This document shows, piece after piece, positions 1 through 8,013 of a DNA stretch of 64,000 nucleotides (position 1 is the stretch's first letter; each line of letters begins with the position of its first letter). Location: contig NZ_RHLK01000004.1 of the NCBI RefSeq assembly GCF_009757775.1, forward strand, positions 117,191-181,190. Reading direction: 5' to 3'. Below the pieces are notes generated by a model, which was not told the origin of the DNA, did not search any database, and saw nothing but the letters and a program-made list of their open reading frames with translations. The stretch comes from Paenibacillus lutrae. GTDB lineage: Bacteria; Bacillota; Bacilli; Paenibacillales; NBRC-103111. A program made the position numbers and the translations under genes.

Positions 1-866
1 AGGCCGATCATCAGCATGCGGCGGACATTCAGCTTCGGTGCGATGGAAGCCGCCAGCGCCCCTCCGAGGAGCATACCGACACCGTACAGGGCGGTGAACC
101 ACTGCAGATGCTCCTTGCCGAGGCCGAGCCGCTCCGTCAGCAGGAACACCTCCAGCGGCTGAATCAGCCCCGTGCCGAGCCCCACCAGCGCGAAGCAGCC
201 CATTACGGGCATCAGACTGCCGTGTCTGCGGACGTAGGAGTAGCCTTCGCGGAACTCGCGGGCGAGCGTAGCGCCTTCTTCCCGCTCTCTGCTGCTCTCC
301 ATTCGCGGCAGCAGAGACAGCAGGAGCGCAGAGAGAAGGAACAGGGCGATCAGGGTGTACAAGGAGAACTCGATGCCGACCTTCACATAAATCAGCGTCC
401 CGATTGCCGGTCCGATAATGATAAAGAGCGACTGCAGCGTCTGCGTGATCCCGATCGCGGTTCCGATTAACTCATCCGGAACATTGCGCTTAAACGCCTT
501 GGCCGAGGCCGGCTGCGAGAACTGGCTCACCACGCTGGAGACGAAAGTAACGGCGAATACCGCCGGCCACCAGCCGGTCGCGAGCACGGCCATGATCGCC
601 ACTACAGACAGAGCCGACAGTATATCGCCGGTGATCATCGCTTTCTTCGGATTCCATCGGTCGGCCAGCGCCCCTCCAAGGAAGGAGAACAAGAAGATAG
701 GCGCGTACTCAATGACGGTCAGCAGCGAAACAGCTACGGGATCGTTGCCGGTCATATCCATGACGAAGAACAGCATCGCCATATTCCGGATCCAGATCCC
801 CATCTGCTGCAGCAGATCCGAGCCGAGAATCAGCACAAAGACCCGGTTGTTTAATAGTGCTTTCAT
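1..866 (-). CDS. MFS transporter, drug-efflux type (3' end outside window)
   Basis: Reading the minus strand from the ATG at 866 gives an uninterrupted membrane protein that runs off the left edge after about 288 residues. It starts MKALLNNRVFVLILGSDLL and shows repeated hydrophobic helices with the loop GGALADRWNPKKAMITGD after the second helix, which is the major facilitator motif A region. The pattern fits the 12-helix drug exporter group (DHA3/enterobactin-exporter-like). The gene lies 161 bp downstream of a TetR regulator on the same strand, and the gap carries two copies of the operator motif found upstream of that regulator, so a repressor-controlled efflux pump is likely. The substrate cannot be told from sequence. 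Confidence 0.85.
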   Translation of the reverse strand, partial: MKALLNNRVFVLILGSDLLQQMGIWIRNMAMLFFVMDMTGNDPVAVSLLTVIEYAPIFLFSFLGGALADRWNPKKAMITGDILSALSVVAIMAVLATGWWPAVFAVTFVSSVVSQFSQPASAKAFKRNVPDELIGTAIGITQTLQSLFIIIGPAIGTLIYVKVGIEFSLYTLIALFLLSALLLSLLPRMESSREREEGATLAREFREGYSYVRRHGSLMPVMGCFALVGLGTGLIQPLEVFLLTERLGLGKEHLQWFTALYGVGMLLGGALAASIAPKLNVRRMLMIG

Positions 867-936
867 TAGTTAATCCCCGCATTCTTCATTTAATTTGTTG
901 GAGCTTCTCTTCGTCAGACTACTCTTCTTCTTTTAG

Positions 937-954
937 ACTGGACGTCCAGTCAGT
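937..954. promoter_or_regulatory. TetR operator copy 1 (MFS promoter region)
   Basis: ACTGGACGTCCAGTCAGT. The first 14 bases are a perfect palindrome. It matches the motif at 984-1001 and 1635-1652 at most positions and lies just upstream of the MFS gene, where a TetR dimer could block its promoter. Confidence 0.6.
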
Positions 955-983
955 TGAATTCGCAATAAAACCACTCCAATCTA

Positions 984-1001
984 ACCGAACGGTCAGTCAG
1001 T
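984..1001. promoter_or_regulatory. TetR operator copy 2
   Basis: ACCGAACGGTCAGTCAGT, the second copy of the shared 18-bp motif, 30 bp from copy 1 in the same intergenic gap and in the same orientation. Two adjacent sites suggest cooperative or graded control of the MFS gene. Confidence 0.55.
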
Positions 1002-1027
1002 TGAAATTCCAAAAAAATGCGGGGCGC

Positions 1028-1615
1028 TCACTTTGCCACCCCTTGAAGAAACACTTCTACCGAATAACGGTACAATCTGAACAACTCATCCATTTCTTTC
1101 TGATAGTAAACAACACCTAGACCTGACATCATCGCACGAAAAACATCCGCCATATCGTCGGCGTTTCCCTCCCGGATCTCGCCTTCTCTTATGCCTTCCC
1201 TAAGCAGCTCTCGGAAAACTTTGTAGGGATGCTGCGACATCTCCAGAATTTTCTCGAAAACATCCTCTTTAGCCAGCTGTGTTCCTGAAAATTCTTCAGC
1301 GGCCTTGGTAATCGGATTGCTGAAATCCTGCGCCAGATGCTCCGCTATCCCGTACAGCTTCTCGGTCACGGTCGGATAGGAATCCTTCTTCGCATCCCAG
1401 TCGTCCTTCCACTTCTCATAATCCCGCTCAAGAATGTACAGGAACAAATTCTCTTTGTTCTTGAAGTGATAATAGATGTTCCCTTTACTGGTTTCCGAAG
1501 CCGTCGTAATCTCTTCCATGGAGGTCGCAATATAGCCTTTCTGGATAAATAGCTCCTTCGCCTTTTCTGCGATCCGCTGCTTCGTCAATTCTCCTTCACG
1601 TTTGCGTGAGTTCAT
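1028..1615 (-). CDS. TetR/AcrR family transcriptional regulator
   Basis: A 195-residue protein with a typical TetR N-terminal helix-turn-helix (residues 8-55, with the signature TSMEEITTASETSKGNIYYHF) and an all-helical C-terminal ligand and dimer domain. It precedes the MFS gene on the same strand. An 18-bp palindromic motif sits immediately upstream of its own start and two more copies lie before the MFS gene, so it most likely represses both itself and the exporter and is released by an exported compound. The family assignment is firm; the ligand is unknown. Confidence 0.9.
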   Translation of the reverse strand: MNSRKREGELTKQRIAEKAKELFIQKGYIATSMEEITTASETSKGNIYYHFKNKENLFLYILERDYEKWKDDWDAKKDSYPTVTEKLYGIAEHLAQDFSNPITKAAEEFSGTQLAKEDVFEKILEMSQHPYKVFRELLREGIREGEIREGNADDMADVFRAMMSGLGVVYYQKEMDELFRLYRYSVEVFLQGVAK

Positions 1616-1634
1616 GATGGATACCTCTTTCTAT

Positions 1635-1652
1635 ACTGAACGTTCAGTCAGT
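1635..1652. promoter_or_regulatory. TetR operator copy 3 (autoregulatory)
   Basis: ACTGAACGTTCAGTCAGT, 19 bp upstream of the TetR start codon. It shares the ACTGRACGTYCAGTCAGT pattern with copies 1 and 2, and its position fits autorepression. Confidence 0.6.
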
Positions 1653-1877
1653 AATATTATATGTGATAAATCAGCTTAAGGCAACGGCAACCTTTTGCCC
1701 TTTTTATACCCTGCCATACCAGGTTCTTATCCGCCTTCCTTATTGCCCATCTTGCCGGACTGACTAAGCGGTCCTCCCATTTTCCACAAATTAGTTAATT
1801 ATCAAAACCCTGCAGACGTTTCATCCGGCCCCCCTCCGGTTAATTAAGGATACAACGGAATAGAGAGGAGAATGAAC

Positions 1878-1994
1878 ATGCAATCATCCCTGCTCCGCAA
1901 AGTTGCTACAGGCATTCTGCTGGCGGCTGTCCCTAAAATCGTCGATATGGTGTTTGACAAAATGAGCAGCAAGAAACAAAGCCGCGTACAATAA
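1878..1994 (+). CDS. 38-residue membrane-associated small protein
   Basis: A short open frame starting at the second ATG of ATGAACATG. The ribosome binding site GAGAGGAG ends seven bases before this ATG and only one base before the earlier one, which favours the start at 1878. The peptide has a hydrophobic, probably amphipathic stretch (LLRKVATGILLAAVPKIV) followed by a charged K/S/R tail. No family is recognised. It stands alone and is followed by a rho-independent terminator, so it looks like a genuine small gene. A membrane-surface role is possible but is inference. Confidence 0.5.
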   Translation: MQSSLLRKVATGILLAAVPKIVDMVFDKMSSKKQSRVQ

Positions 1995-2109
1995 CGTACC
2001 CGGCCTTGCCCCCCTTTCTTCCGGCTATAAACATCCAAGGCAATCCCCAGATCCCTAATACCGCCGGGCCTACATGCGCGCACTTACAGGCCGGGCGTTC
2101 CTATAAAGA

Positions 2110-2141
2110 AAGCAGGTGAGCTTAGCTCTGCCTGCTTTTTT
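2110..2141 (+). terminator. Rho-independent terminator
   Basis: Stem AAGCAGG/CCTGCTT with a 14-base loop and a run of six T. It ends transcription of the small gene at 1878-1994. It also overlaps the earliest possible GTG start of the next frame, which argues against that start. Confidence 0.65.
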
Positions 2142-2199
2142 AGATACTGCAGAATGGCTTCAGAATATGATCCGTTCATTTGGGAATCGAGGTGATTGG

Positions 2200-2433
2200 A
2201 TGATCGGCTTGGCGTACTCCGCTGCAAGCGTCTTAGCGCTCGTAGCTATCAAGTTCTGGCACTTCAGTCCTGCCCTCACCATCGCTACCGCTTGTTTCTT
2301 CATCTTGGCCGCCTTCGTTTGCGCTTACATGGATTTCAGGAGAAACAAGGGCTTTAACTCCTATATGAAGAACGTCAGTGCAGCCTACCTCATCTTTGCC
2401 CTTCTTTTCATGTACGCCTCTACCAACCAGTAA
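2200..2433 (+). CDS. Small integral membrane protein, unknown function
   Basis: The frame is open from a GTG at 2116, but that codon lies in a terminator stem. The ATG at 2200 has the binding site GAGGTGATT just upstream and is preferred, giving 77 residues. The protein has about three hydrophobic segments (start to residue 18, 25-43, 60-74) with a charged loop MDFRRNKG between the second and third. No motif ties it to a known family. It is followed by a bidirectional terminator shared with the convergent ABC transporter operon. Confidence 0.6.
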   Translation: MIGLAYSAASVLALVAIKFWHFSPALTIATACFFILAAFVCAYMDFRRNKGFNSYMKNVSAAYLIFALLFMYASTNQ

Positions 2434-2458
2434 AGCAATAAGATGATTGCCGGAATTT

Positions 2459-2506
2459 TAAAAAGGGTCAACAGCTGAGAAAAAAGCCGTTGACCCCTTT
2501 TTAAAA
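2459..2506. terminator. Bidirectional terminator
   Basis: Inverted repeat AAAAAGGGTCAAC/GTTGACCCCTTTTT with A-rich and T-rich flanks. It lies between two convergent genes (the small membrane protein and the ABC permease) and can serve both. Confidence 0.8.
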
Positions 2507-2528
2507 TCCATTAAATCCTTTGAATCCT

Positions 2529-3422
2529 TTAACCCTTAACCGCTCCGGCAACCATGCCCTTCATAATCTGCTCCTGGAAAGCGAGGTACACGATAATCGT
2601 CGGAATAACCGAGATCGCCATCGCAGCCATCGTCAGCCTGTAGTCCGTCCCGAAGCCGGTAGCGAACTGGGACAAGCTGAGCGGAAGCGTTTTGAGAGAA
2701 GGCTTGTTGATAAACACGAGCGCGAACGCGAAATCGTTCCAGTACCGAAGGAATGCGAGGATTCCTACGGTAGAGATAGCCGGAATAGACAAAGGCAGCA
2801 GCATTTTCGTGAAGATGCCCCAATAGCCTGTTCCGTCGATCAGTGCCGCTTCCTCGATTTCTTTGGGTACCGAGGTCATATAGGCGGCGATAACAAAGAT
2901 CGCCAGCGGCAGTTCAAATGCCGTATAAGGCAGAATAAGGGCCCAATACGTATCCAGCATCCCTGCTTTATTCATCATAATAAACAGCGGCACGAGCGTA
3001 CTGTGTACGGGAATAAGCATTCCCAGCAGGAAATAACCCATCAGCGGTCCGCGCATGCGGAAATTAAACCGCGACAGAATGAAAGCCGTTAATGCCCCGA
3101 TCACTAAAGTTAATACAAGAGCGCCGAGGGTGACAATAGTGGAGTTAACGACAGCCGTTTCGATTTCGGCCACTTTCCAGGCCTGTACGAAGTTATCCCA
3201 CTGCCATTTAACCGGAAGACCGAATGGACGGTCGAAAAACTCTTCATTCGTTTTGAATGCACTGATAAACAGCCAAATCAGCGGATACAAGGTGACCAGC
3301 GCATAAAGAGCCAGCCCGATATTCAAACCCGATGTTTTCAGGATACTGCTGAAGCCTTTATGCTCAAGGCCGGCTTTCCCTTTCTTCGAAGGGGACGTTG
3401 CGGTTCCATTTGTTTGCGGCAT
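2529..3422 (-). CDS. Carbohydrate ABC transporter permease (MalG/AraQ-like)
   Basis: A 297-residue inner-membrane permease with six predicted helices and the binding-protein-dependent transport loop EEAALIDGTGYWGIFTKMLLPLSIPA (the EAA motif) around residues 190-215, which contacts the ATPase. It is the last gene of the transporter operon: binding protein, MalF-type permease, then this MalG-type permease. No ATPase is encoded nearby, which is common for this class because a shared MsmX-type ATPase can serve several importers. The substrate is probably an oligosaccharide or sugar derivative. The family is certain; the substrate is not. Confidence 0.93.
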   Translation of the reverse strand: MPQTNGTATSPSKKGKAGLEHKGFSSILKTSGLNIGLALYALVTLYPLIWLFISAFKTNEEFFDRPFGLPVKWQWDNFVQAWKVAEIETAVVNSTIVTLGALVLTLVIGALTAFILSRFNFRMRGPLMGYFLLGMLIPVHSTLVPLFIMMNKAGMLDTYWALILPYTAFELPLAIFVIAAYMTSVPKEIEEAALIDGTGYWGIFTKMLLPLSIPAISTVGILAFLRYWNDFAFALVFINKPSLKTLPLSLSQFATGFGTDYRLTMAAMAISVIPTIIVYLAFQEQIMKGMVAGAVKG

Positions 3423-3441
3423 CTAAGCCCTCCTCCTTTCG

Positions 3442-4317
3442 TTATCCATCGTTGCGTTTCATCAGCCTCTGGCTGACTGTAATAAGCACCAGACTGATAA
3501 TAATGATCAGCGTGGAGATCGCACTGCCATAGCCGAAACGATAAACGGAGAACGTGTTGTTATACATATAGGAGGCCAGCAGTTCCGTCGAATGCGCCGG
3601 ACCGCCCCCGGTCATGACATAAATAAGGTCAAACGCTTTCAAGCTGCCTGAAATACAAAGGACAATCGTTACTTTAACCGTATCCCAGATCATCGGCAGG
3701 GTAATCGAGAATAATTTGCGGCTGCCCGTTGCACCGTCAATTTTAGCGGCGTCGTCAACATCCGAAGGGATATTCTGAAGAGCGGCAATGTACATGATAA
3801 GGTAAGGACCGATATAGTTCCAGATAATCGGAACGGTCAGTGCGTACATGGAAGTTGATTTCTCCGAAAGCCAAGCTTTCGTCCAGCTCTCCAGGCCGAC
3901 AGCCTCAAGCAGGAAGTTCAAAATCCCGATTTGCGGATGATAGATGTAGCTCCAGATAATACCTACGACAACGGACGAAAGAACCATAGGCATAAATACA
4001 GCGGAGCGTATGAATCTTTGGAAACCTGTGCTTTTTCTGAGTACCAGGGCGAGCAGCAAAGCGAGCGGCACTTGCCCTAATACGGAAGCGGCTACCACGA
4101 TCATATTGTTTTTCAAGGCGAGCCAGAAGATAGGATCTTTCAGTGCCTCGATATAGTTATCGAATCCATTGAACTTGGCTTCTCCAATCCCTTTCCAGTC
4201 AAAAAAACCGTAGTACGCGGACCAGAAAATCGGGATGATGACGAATACGCTGTAAATGAGCAGCGCTGGCAGGAGACCAAGCACGATAAAACGGTTTGTT
4301 CTGGATGACGTAATCAT
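3442..4317 (-). CDS. Carbohydrate ABC transporter permease (MalF/UgpA-like)
   Basis: A 291-residue permease if started at the ATG at 4317, which has the strong site AGGAGGGG eight bases upstream; the frame extends a further 15 codons to 4362 without a better site. It has six membrane helices and an EAA-type loop (DDAAKIDGATGSRKLFSITLPMI, about residues 190-212). It pairs with the permease 19 bp downstream. Between it and the upstream binding-protein gene is an attenuator-like hairpin that would keep permease levels below those of the binding protein. Confidence 0.92.
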   Translation of the reverse strand: MITSSRTNRFIVLGLLPALLIYSVFVIIPIFWSAYYGFFDWKGIGEAKFNGFDNYIEALKDPIFWLALKNNMIVVAASVLGQVPLALLLALVLRKSTGFQRFIRSAVFMPMVLSSVVVGIIWSYIYHPQIGILNFLLEAVGLESWTKAWLSEKSTSMYALTVPIIWNYIGPYLIMYIAALQNIPSDVDDAAKIDGATGSRKLFSITLPMIWDTVKVTIVLCISGSLKAFDLIYVMTGGGPAHSTELLASYMYNNTFSVYRFGYGSAISTLIIIISLVLITVSQRLMKRNDG

Positions 4318-4517
4318 GGTGTCTCTCCCCTCCTGATAAGATAACCACCGCATACGAGTCATTAGCCAATGACCGCGTCAGCGGCGGGTAGTAGCAGGTC
4401 TACATACCTAGAAATCGGAAGGCGGTAAGACCCGGACCGATTTCCACGTATGCATATCCGAAAATAGTTTCTCTCTCTTTAGGTCCGATTTATATAGAGG
4501 ACTCTCTGTCTGTGAGA

Positions 4518-4545
4518 TAAAAACGGGGCGACCAGCGCCCCGCTT
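4518..4545 (-). terminator. Intra-operon attenuator/terminator
   Basis: On the minus strand the stem CGGGGCG/CGCCCCG is followed by TTTTTATC. It lies between the binding-protein gene and the permeases, a usual place for partial termination in such operons. Confidence 0.6.
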
Positions 4546-4566
4546 CTCTCCAGGTTTCAAACCGTC

Positions 4567-5886
4567 TTACTTACCCAGCGATTTAGCCTGAGCATCTTGC
4601 AGTTTTTTCGCGATATCTTCCGGCTTGCCGCCCATCAGCAGCTCTTGAATACCGTTGTTAATCACTTCGGAAGCAGCGGAGGACAATTGGGAATCGTATA
4701 CCGGCGTACGTTTCACTTGGCCTACAAGATCGTTTACTTTAGCGAAGAGGCTGGATACTTTGCTCTTATCCAGTTCTACCTTGTAAGAAATCAGCTGGTT
4801 AGACTCCAGTGTGCGTTTCTGTGCTTCCGGTCCAGCCATTGCATGGATCAGTTTATGTGCAGCTTCTTTCTTCGCGCCTTCCGTACGCTTGTTCATACCG
4901 AGACCTACGCCGACTACGCCGGATAGGGAATTCGGATCGCCTTTACCGTTCGGAACCGAAGGAAGAACCGTTACTTCAATATTGTTCAGCTGCTCTGGCT
5001 GTGTACCTGTTGTCAGGTTAGTCAGTGCCCAGCCGCCGTCAATCATCATAGCCGCTTTGCCTTGTGCGAACATTTGCTCCATTTGTGTGTTGTCGATGGA
5101 GTTGAAGCCTTCTTGGAATGCGCCGGCTTTGCCGAGGTCCTGCAGACCTTTCAGCGCCGCTACGAATTCAGGATCGGTGAACTTCGCGCCGTCTTGAGCG
5201 ACAGCTTTCTTAAACCACTCGGTGCCTGTGTAACGGTCTGCCAGTGAGCTGAGGATACTGGATTGCGCCAGCCAAGCTGCTTTGTTGCCCAATGCGATTG
5301 GCGTAATTTTCTTGGATTTGAAAGTCTCGACCGCAGTCATCATTTCATCCCAAGTTTTCGGTACGGTCACACCGTTATCGTCAAACATTTTCTTGTTGTA
5401 ATATAAGATGGAGGTTGGAGACAGCGACATAGGAATGCTGTAAGTCTTGCCGTCAATCGTGAAATCGTCAAAAGAGTTCGGCAGGAAGCCGTTCTTCCAC
5501 TCTGCATCCTTATCAAGCAGTTCATTAACCGGCTGAAGCAGGTTACCGCTTACAAATTCCTTGGTCATAGCGCCCGGCCACATAACGAACAGATCCGGCA
5601 TTTCATTTGCCGCTGCAACCGTTTTCAAACGAGTTTTATAACCATCGGGCGGAATGGCCTGCACTTCCAGTTCAACGTTTGGATTTGCTTTTTTGTATTC
5701 GTCTACAATGGCGCGCATTGTTTTGGCACGTGCATCTTCGCCTGTAAAGTTATGCCACAGGGACAGTTTTACTTTTTCGCCTTCTTTAGGAGCTGTGCCA
5801 CCGGCTTCCGGTTCAGATTTGCTGCATGCGGATAATAGTGAGAGTGACAGAATAAGAGCAATACCTGTCTTGACTGATTTTTTCAT
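4567..5886 (-). CDS. Sugar ABC transporter substrate-binding lipoprotein
   Basis: A 439-residue extracellular binding protein of the SBP bacterial 1 family. Residues 1-20 form a lipoprotein signal peptide ending LLSA before the lipidated Cys21. The mature part has the family's features: KLSLWHNFTG near the start, DLFVMW, YYNKKMFDDNGV around residue 165, and AAMMIDGGWAL around residue 280. It is the first gene of the importer operon. The kinase/response-regulator pair just upstream on the same strand probably controls it. Expected role: capture of a sugar or oligosaccharide at the cell surface. Confidence 0.94.
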   Translation of the reverse strand: MKKSVKTGIALILSLSLLSACSKSEPEAGGTAPKEGEKVKLSLWHNFTGEDARAKTMRAIVDEYKKANPNVELEVQAIPPDGYKTRLKTVAAANEMPDLFVMWPGAMTKEFVSGNLLQPVNELLDKDAEWKNGFLPNSFDDFTIDGKTYSIPMSLSPTSILYYNKKMFDDNGVTVPKTWDEMMTAVETFKSKKITPIALGNKAAWLAQSSILSSLADRYTGTEWFKKAVAQDGAKFTDPEFVAALKGLQDLGKAGAFQEGFNSIDNTQMEQMFAQGKAAMMIDGGWALTNLTTGTQPEQLNNIEVTVLPSVPNGKGDPNSLSGVVGVGLGMNKRTEGAKKEAAHKLIHAMAGPEAQKRTLESNQLISYKVELDKSKVSSLFAKVNDLVGQVKRTPVYDSQLSSAASEVINNGIQELLMGGKPEDIAKKLQDAQAKSLGK

Positions 5887-5984
5887 AAGTTAAAACCCCT
5901 CCTTATCTCTATTCTTTTTCAGTATAAAAGTACGCCCTGCTTTGCAAAAGGGGATAGATTTCGGGTGAAGGGTAGAATAATCCC

Positions 5985-6004
5985 GGTCGTTTTCCAAAAC
6001 GACC
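5985..6004. promoter_or_regulatory. 9-2-9 inverted repeat upstream of the sugar-binding-protein gene
   Basis: GGTCGTTTT-CC-AAAACGACC, about 100 bp upstream of the start codon of the binding-protein gene and upstream of a TATACT-like -10 (minus strand, around 5925). There is no T-run, so it looks like a protein-binding site rather than a terminator. It is a possible site for the adjacent AraC-type response regulator, but this is a guess. Confidence 0.35.
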
Positions 6005-6112
6005 CTATTCAAGCACAATTAATTGGAAGCGCAACCACTGGACTGACTCTATCCCCTTTTATACGCAGCAATGATTCTCGCGCACGCAGATCCAGGAGTC
6101 TCTCCTCCATTA

Positions 6113-6164
6113 AAAAAACAGCCAGTCCGGTAAAGAGAATTCCCTTCCGGTCTGGCTGTTTATT
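6113..6164 (-). terminator. Terminator of the sensor/regulator operon
   Basis: Stem AAACAGCCAG..CCGG/CCGG..CTGGCTGTTT, followed on the minus strand by seven T. It lies directly after the response regulator stop and separates it from the transporter operon. Confidence 0.75.
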
Positions 6165-6165
6165 T

Positions 6166-8013
6166 TCACTTTCCCTCCCGGTCAGAGCGGAATTCCGACG
6201 GTGTCTGCCCGGTGAACTTTTTGAACAGCTGACTGAAATATTTGATGTCCTCATATCCGACCTTCTTGGCTACCTCGCCGATCTTGATCGGCGTCTCGCT
6301 CAGAATTTCGGCAGCCCGCCGGATGCGCTCCCGCATGACGAACTCAATATAGGTAACGCCGGTTTCGCGTTTGAATACTTCACTGAAATGATTCGGATTC
6401 ACATGGACATGGCCTGCCACCTGCTGGAGAGTCAGCGCATGATCCAGATTGTCCTGAATATACGAAATCGCTCTCTTCACGTAGAGAACCCCATCCTGGG
6501 ACAAGTACTGATAATAGGTCTCCATGATCACGCGCAGCCGTTTGTACAAGGTGTCCTTCATGCTTCCCGGATCTCCCAGCCCGTCTCCTGCCGTGCCCGG
6601 AGACAGTCTGAGGTCATCCGGCGCAGCAGCATGCTCCGTGTCCGACTGCTCGCCCAGAGACGGCAGAAGCCGCGGCAGATCCGTCAGGCCCAGCGCGGAG
6701 GCCGTCCTCTCCAGCCATCGGTGGGCGGCAATCACAACTGACTGCGAGTACGCCTGCAGAGAAGCGGGCGTCGCATCGGGGGTTACCAGCGCCGCATCCA
6801 TCACCCGCTCCACGAAGTGGCGCAGGTCGATGGGATTGCCGCTCTTCAGCAGCACCGCGAGCTCCGACTCCTCTTCCTTCGAGCAGACAGTCCGGCCGCC
6901 TTTGCGCCCCTTGACCGTCTCGCTCAGCAGCAGCAGCTCGCTGCCGGTTATGCTACGGAAGGATGCCGCATAGACCGCCTCGCGGTACGAATGCGGCAGC
7001 TGCGCGAGCCCGCGCACGGGACTGCCCGCAGCGGCGAACAGCACGCATTTCAGCTTGTCTGAAATGCGTGCAAGCTCGCTGCGCAGCGCCTCCGTACCGA
7101 GATCGTCGGTGCGCAGCACGGCGAGAATGTCGCCCTGACGCTGCAGCGTCTCGCAGGGGAGCAGTTCGCCGAGCATATTATCCACGGCGAAGCGGAGCAG
7201 GCCGCCGGAGGCGCGTGTGTCGCCCCAGCCCTGTACGCTGATCAGGAGTACCTGCAGCCGGGGCTCCTGATCAGCGCAAGGCTGGGCGGCAGCACCCGCG
7301 GGCGGCATAGACCCGGCGTGCGCCCGCGCCGCAGTCCTGCTCGGCTGCCGCTCACCTTCTCCATGCGGCTGGTCAGCCCCGTGCCGCCCGTCCGCTGCCT
7401 GCCGGGCGGCACCGGACCGCCCCGGAAGACTCTCTGCAGGCAGCAGCTTGCGTGAATCGGACAGCTCCGGCTCCCCGTCTTCTCCTGCCTGAGCCGGGGC
7501 TGCCAGTCCAAGCCTGCCGAGCAGCCGGGGCAGCTGCTTCAGTGACTCGGGGTCGTCGACCCCCTCCGTCACGAGCCGCTCCAGCATCTTGCTGCGGTAA
7601 GCTTTGCGCTGCATGTTATCGGCCTTATGAGCCTCCCATTTGCTGAGCAGCCGCTGCTTCGCCTTCATCACCGCACGGATAATTTCATCCGGACGGCTTG
7701 ATTTGAGCAAATAGTCGCCAATACCGCTGCGGATAGCTTGCTGTACATAGGCAAAATCATCGTACCCCGTCAACACGATGATCTCTGTCTCCGGCAGCAC
7801 TTGCTTAACCTTCTCCGCCATCGTAATCCCGTCCATTCCGCCCATGCGGATATCCGTAAGAATGATATGCGGATGCTCGGAGGCAATACGCTCCAGAGCC
7901 TCCTCCGCAGACTCGGCGGACCGCAGCAGCCTGAAGCCCATCTCCTCCCATTGGATGACTGTACTCAGTCCGGTGCGGATAATGACTTCGTCGTCGACAA
8001 TCAGAATATTCAT
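6166..8013 (-). CDS. Response regulator, AraC-type output (YesN-like)
   Basis: A 615-residue regulator. Residues 1-120 form a receiver with acidic residues D7-D8, the phosphoacceptor D54 (ILTDIRM) and K105. The C-terminal ~100 residues hold two helix-turn-helix motifs of the AraC type (LTLQQVAGHVHVNPNHFSEV and KIGEVAKKVGYEDIKYFSQLF). Between them, around residues 171-250, is an Ala/Pro/Gly-rich stretch of roughly 80 residues that looks disordered. It overlaps the kinase gene by 4 bp. The pair is expected to sense a sugar-related signal and activate the transporter operon that follows. Confidence 0.92.
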   Translation of the reverse strand: MNILIVDDEVIIRTGLSTVIQWEEMGFRLLRSAESAEEALERIASEHPHIILTDIRMGGMDGITMAEKVKQVLPETEIIVLTGYDDFAYVQQAIRSGIGDYLLKSSRPDEIIRAVMKAKQRLLSKWEAHKADNMQRKAYRSKMLERLVTEGVDDPESLKQLPRLLGRLGLAAPAQAGEDGEPELSDSRKLLPAESLPGRSGAARQAADGRHGADQPHGEGERQPSRTAARAHAGSMPPAGAAAQPCADQEPRLQVLLISVQGWGDTRASGGLLRFAVDNMLGELLPCETLQRQGDILAVLRTDDLGTEALRSELARISDKLKCVLFAAAGSPVRGLAQLPHSYREAVYAASFRSITGSELLLLSETVKGRKGGRTVCSKEEESELAVLLKSGNPIDLRHFVERVMDAALVTPDATPASLQAYSQSVVIAAHRWLERTASALGLTDLPRLLPSLGEQSDTEHAAAPDDLRLSPGTAGDGLGDPGSMKDTLYKRLRVIMETYYQYLSQDGVLYVKRAISYIQDNLDHALTLQQVAGHVHVNPNHFSEVFKRETGVTYIEFVMRERIRRAAEILSETPIKIGEVAKKVGYEDIKYFSQLFKKFTGQTPSEFRSDREGK

